This document shows positions 19,978-28,671 of a DNA stretch of 32,290 nt, piece by piece (the first letter of the stretch is position 1; each line of letters begins with the position of its first letter). The notes under the pieces were generated by a model, which saw only the letters and a list, made by a program, of their open reading frames with translations, searched no databases and was not told where the DNA came from. Source of the stretch: an uncultured Planctomycetota bacterium (GTDB lineage: Bacteria > Planctomycetota > GCA-002687715 > CAIWVZ01); contig CAIWVZ010000400.1 of the NCBI GenBank assembly GCA_903916245.1, positions 1-32,290 of the forward strand. Direction: 5' to 3'. Both the position numbers and the translations under genes were made by a program.

Positions 19978-21699
19978 CTATCGCGGTGGCCAAAGTTCGC
20001 CGAGACACGCGTCGAGGAACAGGAGCGCGAGCATGACGAGAAGGCAGACCCACCGGAGCGAGGTGCGCTCGGAGGTCGGCGGCGGATCCGGCCACGGAGA
20101 CGACCGCGCAGGCAGGGCGACGGGACGTCCGGGCGCATCGAGCACCGAGACGCCGACCATGCGGCCGTCGAGCCTGTAATGCCCGGGGGTGCCCGGCAAG
20201 AGCCATTCACCGTCCGCCCCCTGCCTGAGATCGACGGGGCGCCCGTCCGCGTCCGAGAGGACCGGACGCGGGTCGCCCGGGGCCCCCGCCGGCGCCCCGA
20301 CCCGACGCGTCAACGCGTCCGACCGAACACCGAGGCGCGGCACCTCCGCGAGGACCCCCCGGATCATGACGGGGAACGCCGCGAGACGGACGAGCGACCC
20401 GCCGTCGGCCGTCGGCGGCACCGAAAACACGTGAAGCCGACGTCCTCGATCCGTCACCTTCCCGAACATCACCCCCCGCCCTCCGACCACCCGGGCGTCC
20501 GCGCCGTCGGGGGGCGTCCAACCGCGCGACACCTCCGAGGTCCACTCCCGGGGGTCGAACGCGTCGCGACCGCCGAACGCCGGAGACACGGATCGGGCCG
20601 AATCCGGCGCCGGAGGGCCCATCCGCCCCGCCCACGCCGGCAGATCGGCGGAGAACGCGGCGTAGTCGCCCGGAGGGAGGGCGTCCGGAACCCGCCCGCC
20701 GACGAAACACGTCAAGTCCCACGGATCGAGCGATACGGGGAGCGCGTCGGGCGACACGCGCCCCGAACCTTCCGCGGCGACGCGTCCGGAAGCCGCGAGC
20801 GCGGCGTCGAGCGCCGGGGTCGGCCCGCGCGCCACGACCAGGACTTTGAGGGCGCTCGGGATCACGCCGTCGAGGAATGCGGTGTCGTCGTCGGGCCACG
20901 CGTCGGGAGGTTCGAGGACGAGGCGCGGGCGGGCGAGCGGCGTTCCGTCGACCGACACCGTCGTCTCCCCGTTCGTCGCGACGGCGACGCTCACGATGCG
21001 GCGATCCCCGTCGAACAACGCCAACGTGCGCGCGGGCCCGTCGGTGCGGACGCGCCAACCGCCGACGACCGGGACGACGGAGCGAATCCCGCCGACCTCG
21101 GCGAGCGGCCCGGGAACGGAAGCAACGACGTGCACGCCCTTCGGCGGGTCTTCCGTCGGCAGGAACGGCGTCACCAACAACGTGCGCATCTCGGGGTCGA
21201 CCGACGCGGTTCGGGCGACCCACGCCACGTCGCGCGGCACGTCGGCCCCGAACGTCGCTCCGGCGGGGCCGCGACCGTCGGGACTCCACGCGATCGTCCG
21301 CACGGGTCCGTCCGTCCGCGCGCGTGCCGTCGCACCTTCCGCCGCCGCGGCCGTCGCGTCGGCGAGCGTTCCGGTTGCGTGCTTCGACGAAAGTCCCGCC
21401 GAGCGATCGACGACGATCAATGTCGACACTTGAAGACGCGCCCCGCGCTCCTTCATCGGATGGGCCCAAGCCGCCACGGCCGCCGCGATCAACAACGCCT
21501 TCACGAGCACGGAGACGATCCAACGAAGCGGCGTCGGAGCACGGGTGGATTCGCCGATCGCCTTTTCCCACACGGGCAACCACGGGACGACGACCGCGGC
21601 CGCCTTGCGTTTCAGAAGAACGAGGAGAAGAAGGAACGGCAAGCCCCAGAGGAGACGAAGGAGATTCGGATCTTCGAAGACGATCGCTTCCGGCGTCAT
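19978..21699 (-). CDS. BatA-domain/VWA-like membrane protein
   Basis: MTPEAIVFEDPNLLRLLWGLPFLLLLVLLKRKAAAVVVPWLPVWEKAIGES (BatA N-terminal-like), second TM, degenerate VWA LIVVDRSAGLSS, C-terminal TM LRWVCLLVMLALLFLDACLGELWPPR. Start reset from 22242 to ATG at 21699. Confidence 0.8.
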   Translation of the reverse strand: MTPEAIVFEDPNLLRLLWGLPFLLLLVLLKRKAAAVVVPWLPVWEKAIGESTRAPTPLRWIVSVLVKALLIAAAVAAWAHPMKERGARLQVSTLIVVDRSAGLSSKHATGTLADATAAAAEGATARARTDGPVRTIAWSPDGRGPAGATFGADVPRDVAWVARTASVDPEMRTLLVTPFLPTEDPPKGVHVVASVPGPLAEVGGIRSVVPVVGGWRVRTDGPARTLALFDGDRRIVSVAVATNGETTVSVDGTPLARPRLVLEPPDAWPDDDTAFLDGVIPSALKVLVVARGPTPALDAALAASGRVAAEGSGRVSPDALPVSLDPWDLTCFVGGRVPDALPPGDYAAFSADLPAWAGRMGPPAPDSARSVSPAFGGRDAFDPREWTSEVSRGWTPPDGADARVVGGRGVMFGKVTDRGRRLHVFSVPPTADGGSLVRLAAFPVMIRGVLAEVPRLGVRSDALTRRVGAPAGAPGDPRPVLSDADGRPVDLRQGADGEWLLPGTPGHYRLDGRMVGVSVLDAPGRPVALPARSSPWPDPPPTSERTSLRWVCLLVMLALLFLDACLGELWPPR

Positions 21700-21701
21700 C
21701 G

Positions 21702-22571
21702 TCAACCCACCACGGCGCGGGCGCGCAGCGTGTCGAGAACGAGCGATTCGACGGCGGCTTCCGCGTCGAGACGATGATGATTCGCACCGAACGCGCGGGC
21801 CGTCCGCGCGACGTCTTCGAAGTGGTCCTCGACCGCCTTTCGATGCCGCGCGAGAAGCGCCGGGGTCATGACCACGCGGAGCGTGCGGCCGGTCTCGGCG
21901 TCGGTAAGCACGACCGGGCCGTCGAGCGACGGCGACGCCTCGGCCGCGATCCACAGATGAAGGGCTTCCACGCGCTCGCCGCGGCGACGCAGAAACCCGA
22001 GAGCGGATTCGAAACGATCGGCGGCCCAAAAATCGCTCAGCAACAGCGTGATCCCGGGATGCCGTCGACCGCCGTAGGCCGCCGAGAGCACGTCCATGAG
22101 TCCGTCTCCCCCGGTTTCCGGAAGCGTCTCGAGGTGCCTCAAGAACCCGGCGGCGCCGGAACGTCCTGAAAACGCCGCATCGCGTGCGGTACCCGGAAAA
22201 GGAATCACGCGGACGGAACCGTGGCGCGCCAACGCGATCCATCCGAGTGCGGCCGCCAACTTGCGCGCCGTCGCGGCCTTCACGCCTCCCGCGGTCGCCA
22301 TGGAGGGACTCGCGTCGATCAAAATGGTCACGCGAGGAGTCACCTCGGCGTCGAATTCCTTCACGACGAGTTCGTCGAGCCGCACGAACGCGTTCCAGTC
22401 GATCGACCGGATGTCGTCGCCCGGCACGTAGCCGCGATGTCCGCGGAACGAAGAGCCCGCACCGCGTCGCAGCGAGGCGACGTCGCCCGGGCGATCGCCG
22501 GCGACCAAGCGACCGACGCGGAGTTCCAACCTCTCGAGGCGCGCGAGGAATTTCGGATCGAGCAACGACAT
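21702..22571 (-). CDS. DUF58 domain-containing protein
   Basis: GSSFRGHRGYVPGDDIRSIDWNAFVRLDELVVKEFDAEVTPRVTILIDASPSM: DUF58 signature followed by VWA MIDAS; start reset from 23903 to ATG at 22571, ATGA overlap with the upstream gene. Confidence 0.92.
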   Translation of the reverse strand: MSLLDPKFLARLERLELRVGRLVAGDRPGDVASLRRGAGSSFRGHRGYVPGDDIRSIDWNAFVRLDELVVKEFDAEVTPRVTILIDASPSMATAGGVKAATARKLAAALGWIALARHGSVRVIPFPGTARDAAFSGRSGAAGFLRHLETLPETGGDGLMDVLSAAYGGRRHPGITLLLSDFWAADRFESALGFLRRRGERVEALHLWIAAEASPSLDGPVVLTDAETGRTLRVVMTPALLARHRKAVEDHFEDVARTARAFGANHHRLDAEAAVESLVLDTLRARAVVG

Positions 22572-23992
22572 CAGCGATCGTTCCGCCGATTGAGACGTTC
22601 GAAATAGCGCCGGACGGCGTCTCGATCCGCGGGCGAAAAGGCCGGGCGTACGAGATCGGTTTCCTTCTTGAAGACCGGAGTCCGCGACGCGGGCGCGGCC
22701 GGAGGAGGTGGCGGCGGAGGAGGCGGCGGCGTGTCGCCGCCTTTCTCGCGGTCCCAAACCGAAACGTCCTTTTCGATCGTCGGTCCGTCGTTGAACAGAG
22801 GTTCCACCGCGACGCCGACGCGCCGTGCCTCCGGCAGACGATCGGGGGCTCCGAGAACGGGCGGGGTCCCGGCCCCTTCCGTGTTCCCTTTCTTCGGAGC
22901 CTCCTTGGACGGCTCCTTCTTCTCCTTCTCTTCCTTCGATCCCATGGGCACGCGCAATCGGGCCGAAAGGTCTTCGACGTTTTCGGCGACCTGCACGACG
23001 AGCGTATTTCCCATGAGGCCGGGGTCGATCGGCGACGGCGACGTCACGGGAGCCGCCGCGACGACGAAGGTGAAGAGTCCGGGACGATAGATCCCCATCG
23101 TCTTCAGGTGTTCGAGGACTCCGAACTTTTGCTTCAGAACGCCGACGTCCGTCCCGACCGACCAACCGAGCGGAATCGCGAGCACCCGAAACCCGTCGCC
23201 GAATCCGGCGTCGGGATACGGCAGCCCGTCGGACACGCCGAGCCGGACTTCGATCGGAACGGCGACGGATGCCGGTCGCTTCACGTCGAGTCCGAACGTC
23301 AGTTCGATCGGCGCCTCGAGGGTGTAGATGCGGCGATCGGAAACGACGGTAATCGCGACGTCGGGAACAACTTCCTTTTTCGTCTCGGGGGGGGGCGCGG
23401 ATTCGGTCGCGGGCGACGACGACGGTCGTGAATCGGAAGCGGGGGCGAACAACGCCGAGGCGTCGGTGGCGAGTCGGTGCCCGAGTCCGACGCCGTCCGT
23501 CGGAAAAAGTCGACACAGCGCCGAGGCGACGCCGATCGCCACGAGAAGGGCGACGACGGAGCGAACGGAAATCGGCGCACGACGTCCCGCGGGCAACGCG
23601 ACGGCGAGACGTTCCGCGGCGTCGGCGACGAGCGGCGAGAGACGTCCGTCCGGCGCATCGGTAAGGACATGAGCACCCGCCGCGAGGAGATCCACGTCGG
23701 ACGCATCGCGCGCGAATCCCCGTGCGATGCCGGCGAATCCGGCCGATTCGACCGCCGCCGCGGCACGACGGCCCGCGACGATCACGAGCCCCGCGAGGAC
23801 GGCGGCCGCCACCCGCGCCGCCGTAACGGCCTCGGGCGGCAACGCCACGGCTCCCGACGCCAACGTCCCCACCACACACGCGGCGGGTGCGAGCCGCAAG
23901 CACGCGTCCGCGACGGCCCGCCGTTTCGACGCGCGGATTTCGCGAAAGAGCCGGGCTCGGAGATTCGGGGCGTCGACGGTCATCGGCGGCAT
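22571..23992 (-). CDS. Hypothetical membrane protein with proline-rich linker
   Basis: 473 aa; hydrophobic N-terminal region; DVAITVVSDRRIYTLEAPIELTFGLDVKRP beta-rich domain; charged KEEKEKKEPSKEAPKKG segment; ten consecutive prolines; same operon as the DUF58 gene. Confidence 0.75.
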   Translation of the reverse strand: MPPMTVDAPNLRARLFREIRASKRRAVADACLRLAPAACVVGTLASGAVALPPEAVTAARVAAAVLAGLVIVAGRRAAAAVESAGFAGIARGFARDASDVDLLAAGAHVLTDAPDGRLSPLVADAAERLAVALPAGRRAPISVRSVVALLVAIGVASALCRLFPTDGVGLGHRLATDASALFAPASDSRPSSSPATESAPPPETKKEVVPDVAITVVSDRRIYTLEAPIELTFGLDVKRPASVAVPIEVRLGVSDGLPYPDAGFGDGFRVLAIPLGWSVGTDVGVLKQKFGVLEHLKTMGIYRPGLFTFVVAAAPVTSPSPIDPGLMGNTLVVQVAENVEDLSARLRVPMGSKEEKEKKEPSKEAPKKGNTEGAGTPPVLGAPDRLPEARRVGVAVEPLFNDGPTIEKDVSVWDREKGGDTPPPPPPPPPPAAPASRTPVFKKETDLVRPAFSPADRDAVRRYFERLNRRNDR

Positions 23993-23999
23993 CCGCGTA

Positions 24000-24590
24000 T
24001 CAGCGGCGGGTGGACTCCGATTCCATGATGACGATCTTGCCCACCTCCGGGACCTCCATGCGGAACGTCGCCTTGCGGACCTTCGGCGACACGTATTCGA
24101 CGGTCTCGATCATCTCGGTCGGGTTGCCCGTCGCGTCGACGCCGCGGATGGAACTCGTCATGACGCGCTTCTCCGCGTCCCAAGTGCCTTCGACGGAGAA
24201 CGGCGTCGCCGTCCACGAGTCGACCCACGTGCCTCGGTACTTCTTCGCACGCGCGTCCCATCCGAGGACGAGATGGCCGTGGAAGGAGCCGTCCGTCGCC
24301 TTCCAATCCGAGAACGTCCACAGCCCTCCGGGCATGACCGAGGTGGTGTACACACCCTTCATCACCGACGGCGGCTTGCCGGGCTCGAAGTACATCTTGT
24401 TCGTGAAGTCCCACGCCCCGACGTCTTCGGCGAACAACGCGTGCTCGGGTCCCGGCTTCGGAACCGGCACCGCGGCGGCTTCCGCAGCCTTGACGGGATC
24501 CTGCGGCTTGGGGGCGTCTTGAGGGAGGTCCATCCGCGAGAGGACGAGCGCTCCGAACAGTCCGAAAGCGAGTGCGGTACGACGGATCAT
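24000..24590 (-). CDS. DUF1579-like exported protein
   Basis: MIRRTALAFGLFGALVLSRMDLPQ signal-like N-terminus; VGAWDFTNKMYF...PGGLWTFSDWKATDGSFHGHLVLGWDARAKKYRGTWVDSWTATPFSVEGTWD resembles DUF1579 proteins. Confidence 0.7.
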   Translation of the reverse strand: MIRRTALAFGLFGALVLSRMDLPQDAPKPQDPVKAAEAAAVPVPKPGPEHALFAEDVGAWDFTNKMYFEPGKPPSVMKGVYTTSVMPGGLWTFSDWKATDGSFHGHLVLGWDARAKKYRGTWVDSWTATPFSVEGTWDAEKRVMTSSIRGVDATGNPTEMIETVEYVSPKVRKATFRMEVPEVGKIVIMESESTRR

Positions 24591-24708
24591 GGAAGAAGGC
24601 TCCGATCGAGGTCGGGTGGAGGAAGGAGCCACCCGCGTCCATCTTGCTACGGCACGAAGCGGGGGCCAACGGAACGTGCTAGAAACCCGGCGCCCCGGGA
24701 CGAAATCC

Positions 24709-25518
24709 ATGCCGAAGACCCTCGCATCCGCCGCCGACCGCCACGATCTGTACCAACGTTCCGTCCAGACCCCCGACCGCGACATCCGGTGGATCTGCAA
24801 CGCCTACGGCAAGCTCGCGGGCCGCGATCTGCGGACGTTCCGCGAGGACTTCTGCGGAACCGCGGCGCTGTCGTGCGCGTTCGTGAAGCGGCACCCCGAC
24901 AACACCGCGATCGGCGTCGACCTCGACGGCCCCACGCTCGACTGGGGCACGCGGCACAACCTCGCCCGCTTGAAGCCCGAGACCCGCGAACGCGTGCGGC
25001 TCATCCAAGCGGACGTGCGCGACGTGGTCCGTCCGAAGGTCGAGCTCCTCGCCGCGGCCAACTTTTCCTGGTTCATCTTCCACGAACGCGCCGCGCTCGG
25101 CGCCTACTTCAAGAACTGCCTCAAGTCGCTCGTCGAGGGCGGTTGGCTGTTCCTCGATTTGTGGGGCGGATCGGAAGCCCACGCCTGCCACTCGGAAACG
25201 CGGCGTCTCAAGGGATTCACGTACACGTGGGATCAGGAGAAGTTCGACCCCATCGGCGGAAAGACGCTCGCCCACATCCACTTCGGTTTCCGCGACGGAT
25301 CGAAACTCGAACGCGCCTTCACCTACGACTGGCGGCTTTGGAGTCTGCCGGAGACGCAAGACCTTCTACGGGAAGTGGGCTTCGAAGACGTCCACGTCTA
25401 CTGGGAAGGGGCGCATGCCGAATCCGGGAAGGGAACGGGCATCTTCCGTCGGCGCACCGAAGGCACACCGGATCTCTCGTACGTCGCCTACGTCATGGCG
25501 CGCCGTCCGGCGCGCTGA
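24709..25518 (+). CDS. Class I SAM-dependent methyltransferase
   Basis: LRTFREDFCGTAALSCAFVKRHPDNTAIGVDLDGPTLDWG (motif I and acidic loop), VRLIQADVRDV, GGWLFLDLWGGSE. Start placed at ATG 24709. Confidence 0.85.
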   Translation: MPKTLASAADRHDLYQRSVQTPDRDIRWICNAYGKLAGRDLRTFREDFCGTAALSCAFVKRHPDNTAIGVDLDGPTLDWGTRHNLARLKPETRERVRLIQADVRDVVRPKVELLAAANFSWFIFHERAALGAYFKNCLKSLVEGGWLFLDLWGGSEAHACHSETRRLKGFTYTWDQEKFDPIGGKTLAHIHFGFRDGSKLERAFTYDWRLWSLPETQDLLREVGFEDVHVYWEGAHAESGKGTGIFRRRTEGTPDLSYVAYVMARRPAR

Positions 25519-25911
25519 TCAGGAACGGACGCCGCCTTCGGAGAGGACGAGCAACCGACGCGCCCCGCGCGTGTAGGGGTGCATCGCGTCCCGCGTTCCG
25601 GCGTCCTGCGCCAAAAGAACGAGGTCGCCGCCGCCGACTTCGAGACCGAGCGTGGAATAGTCGCAGTTCCCGGAAACGACGAGACGCGCCGGCGGGGCTC
25701 CCGCGGGCGCGGCGCCGCGCAGCGTTTCCGAAAGTCGACGGCTCGCGTGCGAGGCGACGTCGCGATTCGGAGCGAAGAGGACGAAAGCGAGCGGCAACTG
25801 ACGGGAGGCCGCGAGACGCGCCCCGTGGCGCACCGCGAAATCGAATCCCGTACGTCCGTCGAGCGGCACCAACACCCGGGTGACCGGATCCTTCTTCACG
25901 ATCGTGCGCAT
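25519..25911 (-). CDS. Universal-stress-protein-like (UspA-fold) protein
   Basis: VTRVLVPLDGRTGFDFAVRHGARLAASRQLPLAFVLF...GDLVLLAQDAG...ARRLLVLSEGG; SD-like AGGAGGG (minus) at 25918-25924. Confidence 0.65.
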   Translation of the reverse strand: MRTIVKKDPVTRVLVPLDGRTGFDFAVRHGARLAASRQLPLAFVLFAPNRDVASHASRRLSETLRGAAPAGAPPARLVVSGNCDYSTLGLEVGGGDLVLLAQDAGTRDAMHPYTRGARRLLVLSEGGVRS

Positions 25912-26165
25912 GGCCGTCCCTCCTCGCCTACCTCCGGAGCGTGCGCCCCGGTTGCGATCGATGATGGAGGAGCCGCGGAAAAGAACACCCCGGAGAAGAA
26001 GGAAAAGGGAATGAAAGAGGGAATTTGGGGGTCTTTTTACGTGGGGTCCACAACCCCGGCGCTTCCACTGTCCGATCGCGGAGACCGAAAGAACCCCGTA
26101 CGCAGAGCGGTTCCACGCGGAACGGCGCGCCCTCCGGACGGACTCCTACCGGAATCCCGTGGGAG

Positions 26166-27542
26166 TCATCGGCCGGACGCCGGATTTTCTTGAGCTGAAC
26201 GGAACCGCACCTCGTCGAGGAACGCCGCCCGAACGCGGTCGTCGACCGTCGCGTCGTCCGGAAGCGGCACCCCGAAAACCTCGGCGAGCGCTTCGAGAGC
26301 GGCCGCTCGCCCGCCCGGCAGTCCGTTCGCGACCTGCTCGAGCATCACCGACACGTCTTCGCGATCGCGACGGATGCGGAATCGTGCGACCTTCGACGCT
26401 TCGTCGAGTTCCTTGACGGAAAAACGCGCGGCGGCGAGCGTGTCGAGAATATCGGTCCGTCGCGCGGAACCCGCGGCCCGAAGCGCCGCCAAGGGGACGG
26501 ACGGGTCGGGGTCACGCAGAGCGTCGGCGAAAACCGCGACGGCCTCGGCCCCCTCCACCGCGACCAACGCTTCGACGGACCGCGACCGGACCGACGGGAA
26601 GGGATCTTTCGCCAGCCGACGCAGGATCACGCGGGCTTCCGACAGATCCATACCGGCCAACGCTTGGGCGAGTCCCGCTCGCCACGTCGGCTTGTCGGCG
26701 GCACGAACGAGTCCTTCTTCCACGAAGGGCAATGCGGCGGCGCCGAGGCGCGCGAGCATACGCCGCGATTGTTCCATGAAGAGAAACTGGAACTGTCCGA
26801 CGATGTCGACTTCGGTACGAATCCGTTCGTCGAGGATCGGATCGAGGCCCATGCGATACGCGGGACCTTCTCCGACGAGCGGCTTCGGATCCTTCGCGCG
26901 GTCCTTCCACCACGCCCGCCACTTCGCGACGGCCTCGGCCTTCGCCCGCATGCCGATGTCGGCGTCGAAACCGAAGTCCACGCCGGACATGTCGACGAGC
27001 ATACGATTGGCCGTCTCGCTCTCGTAAGCCTTGCGTTCGAGGGCCGTGATCAATCGCGGGATCCCCGACCGCGATCCGAAGCGCAGAGCCGCACGGGCCG
27101 CATGCACCGCCGTGAGGCCGTCACGGTCGTCGATCGCATGGAGGACGTCCGCCAACGCGCGCCATGAACCGATCGATTCGAGAGCGATCACGGCCATCGC
27201 GCGTTCCGGACCGCGCTCGATGGGAAGCGCCGACGGATTTTCGGCGACGACGAGGCCCCATGGCGCCGTCTTCGACGGAACGAGCACGAAGGCGGTTTGA
27301 CTTTTGTCAGATAAGACCGCGCGCAGGGTCGGGATCGCCGCGACGTTTCCGGGGCGTCCCTCGGCGAGAATGCGTTCGATACGCTCGGGTGACGCGACGC
27401 CGGGATCCGTGAGGCGGGCGATCAACGCCGCGTCGACCGCGTGCGGAGACGGCCCTTCCGGCGGAGGCGGCGCCGAACACGCCGCGACGAGCAGCACCGC
27501 GACGACGATGCGCCTAGCCGCCGACACGGAGGACGCTTTCAT
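26166..27542 (-). CDS. Lipoprotein with HEAT-like repeats
   Basis: MKASSVSAARRIVVAVLLVAACSAPPPPEG lipobox (LVAAC); helical repeats such as ARVILRRLAKDPFPSVRSRSVEALVAVEGAEAVAVFADALRDPDPSVPLAALRAAGS; 29-bp overlap with the upstream cytochrome gene. Confidence 0.75.
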   Translation of the reverse strand: MKASSVSAARRIVVAVLLVAACSAPPPPEGPSPHAVDAALIARLTDPGVASPERIERILAEGRPGNVAAIPTLRAVLSDKSQTAFVLVPSKTAPWGLVVAENPSALPIERGPERAMAVIALESIGSWRALADVLHAIDDRDGLTAVHAARAALRFGSRSGIPRLITALERKAYESETANRMLVDMSGVDFGFDADIGMRAKAEAVAKWRAWWKDRAKDPKPLVGEGPAYRMGLDPILDERIRTEVDIVGQFQFLFMEQSRRMLARLGAAALPFVEEGLVRAADKPTWRAGLAQALAGMDLSEARVILRRLAKDPFPSVRSRSVEALVAVEGAEAVAVFADALRDPDPSVPLAALRAAGSARRTDILDTLAAARFSVKELDEASKVARFRIRRDREDVSVMLEQVANGLPGGRAAALEALAEVFGVPLPDDATVDDRVRAAFLDEVRFRSAQENPASGR

Positions 27543-28671
27543 GCAAAAGAATCGCTTCCGCATCTTCGAGGAACGGCTGCCTCTTGTAGAGCAGCCTCAC
27601 GGTGACGGAACGCAACGATTCCGGAAGTACGACGGCGTAGCGGCGCGCCTCCCCCGCCGGAATCTGCGTGTTCTCCGCGTAGTGCTGTTTCCGGTTCGGG
27701 TTGAACGCCGCCGCGACGCGGGTCGCCCGCACCGACGCACGGCCGGCGGATCCGAAGTCCGCGATCCACTCCGCTTCGGCACCCGGAGTTCGCAGCGGAC
27801 TCTTCAGGTCGAATTCGTCGCGGTACGGATTGCGATAGCGATCGATACGTGCAGAGACGACGGATCCCGTGGACGTCTCCGCGACGATCACGAGATCCAC
27901 GGCGCGGTGCCGTTCGTCGGCCGGAAAGTTGTGGCCCGTGCCGTCGTTGCGGACTTCGATCCCGACCGTCCGACCGTCGACGGACGTCTTCATGGACGCC
28001 GCCGACTTGAGCGATGCGAGGTCGTGCGACGCCGGGAAACGATGGGACTTGCCCTTGCGGGCGGGCAACGTCGCCGTCGCCGGACGATCCACCTCCGGCA
28101 TGTGACATCCGTTGCAGTCCTTGAAATTGGAACCCGGCACGGCGTAGTGCGTTTCCTTCCAATCCTGAACGACCTTGTGCTGGTCGTGGCACGGCGTGCA
28201 GGTGCGAAGGTCCTTGATCGCCGCCGACGGCACCGGGTTGCACGGCGCCTCCACGGCCCCGACGATGTGCGTGCCGCCGAGCATCGTGTCGTGATGCTTG
28301 TGGCACGCGAAGCAGTCGACGCCTTCTTCGAGGGTCACGAGTCGCTCGAGCGCCCGTTCGCCGAGTCCGGTTTCCGGAATGGGTCGCGGCGCGTGACACG
28401 GCAGGCAGTCTCGGTCGCGAAACCCCTTCGAGAGGCGTTGCACTTCCGGGTTGGTGTACGCGAGACCATGCTGGGAGCCCGCCCACTCGTCGTAGACCTC
28501 CTGATGGCAGGGGCGGCAGTCGGAACTCCGCGCGAGCGTCATCGGCTTCCCCGATCGAGGCAACTCCGCGACGGAGGTCGACGGACTCCCCGACCCGCGC
28601 GAAAGCCATCCCACCGTCGCTCCCACGGCGACGAGGACGGCGAGCACGGCGAGGAGTCGCAGACGATTCAT
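27514..28671 (-). CDS. Membrane-anchored multiheme (five CxxCH) c-type cytochrome
   Basis: N-terminal TM LRLLAVLAVLVAVGATVGWL; CRPCH, CLPCH, CFACH, CTPCH, CNGCH; NDGTGHNFPADERHRAVDLVI C-terminal domain; cytochrome c554-like architecture. Confidence 0.88.
   Translation of the reverse strand: MNRLRLLAVLAVLVAVGATVGWLSRGSGSPSTSVAELPRSGKPMTLARSSDCRPCHQEVYDEWAGSQHGLAYTNPEVQRLSKGFRDRDCLPCHAPRPIPETGLGERALERLVTLEEGVDCFACHKHHDTMLGGTHIVGAVEAPCNPVPSAAIKDLRTCTPCHDQHKVVQDWKETHYAVPGSNFKDCNGCHMPEVDRPATATLPARKGKSHRFPASHDLASLKSAASMKTSVDGRTVGIEVRNDGTGHNFPADERHRAVDLVIVAETSTGSVVSARIDRYRNPYRDEFDLKSPLRTPGAEAEWIADFGSAGRASVRATRVAAAFNPNRKQHYAENTQIPAGEARRYAVVLPESLRSVTVRLLYKRQPFLEDAEAILLHESVLRVGG

Noticed and set aside
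20179-21777. 532-aa plus-strand ORF and 526-aa minus-strand alternate frame over the BatA-like gene
   Set aside because: Arg-rich out-of-frame translations; the BatA-like frame has TM segments and operon-consistent start and stop.
21700-23903. Long upstream extensions of the BatA-like (from 22242) and DUF58 (from 23903) ORFs
   Set aside because: Extensions overlap upstream genes in the wrong frame and are Arg-rich; internal ATGs match family starts and coupling.
25579-26193. 204-aa plus-strand ORF over the UspA-like gene and intergenic gap
   Set aside because: No motifs, overlaps a more credible gene, composition like antisense DNA.
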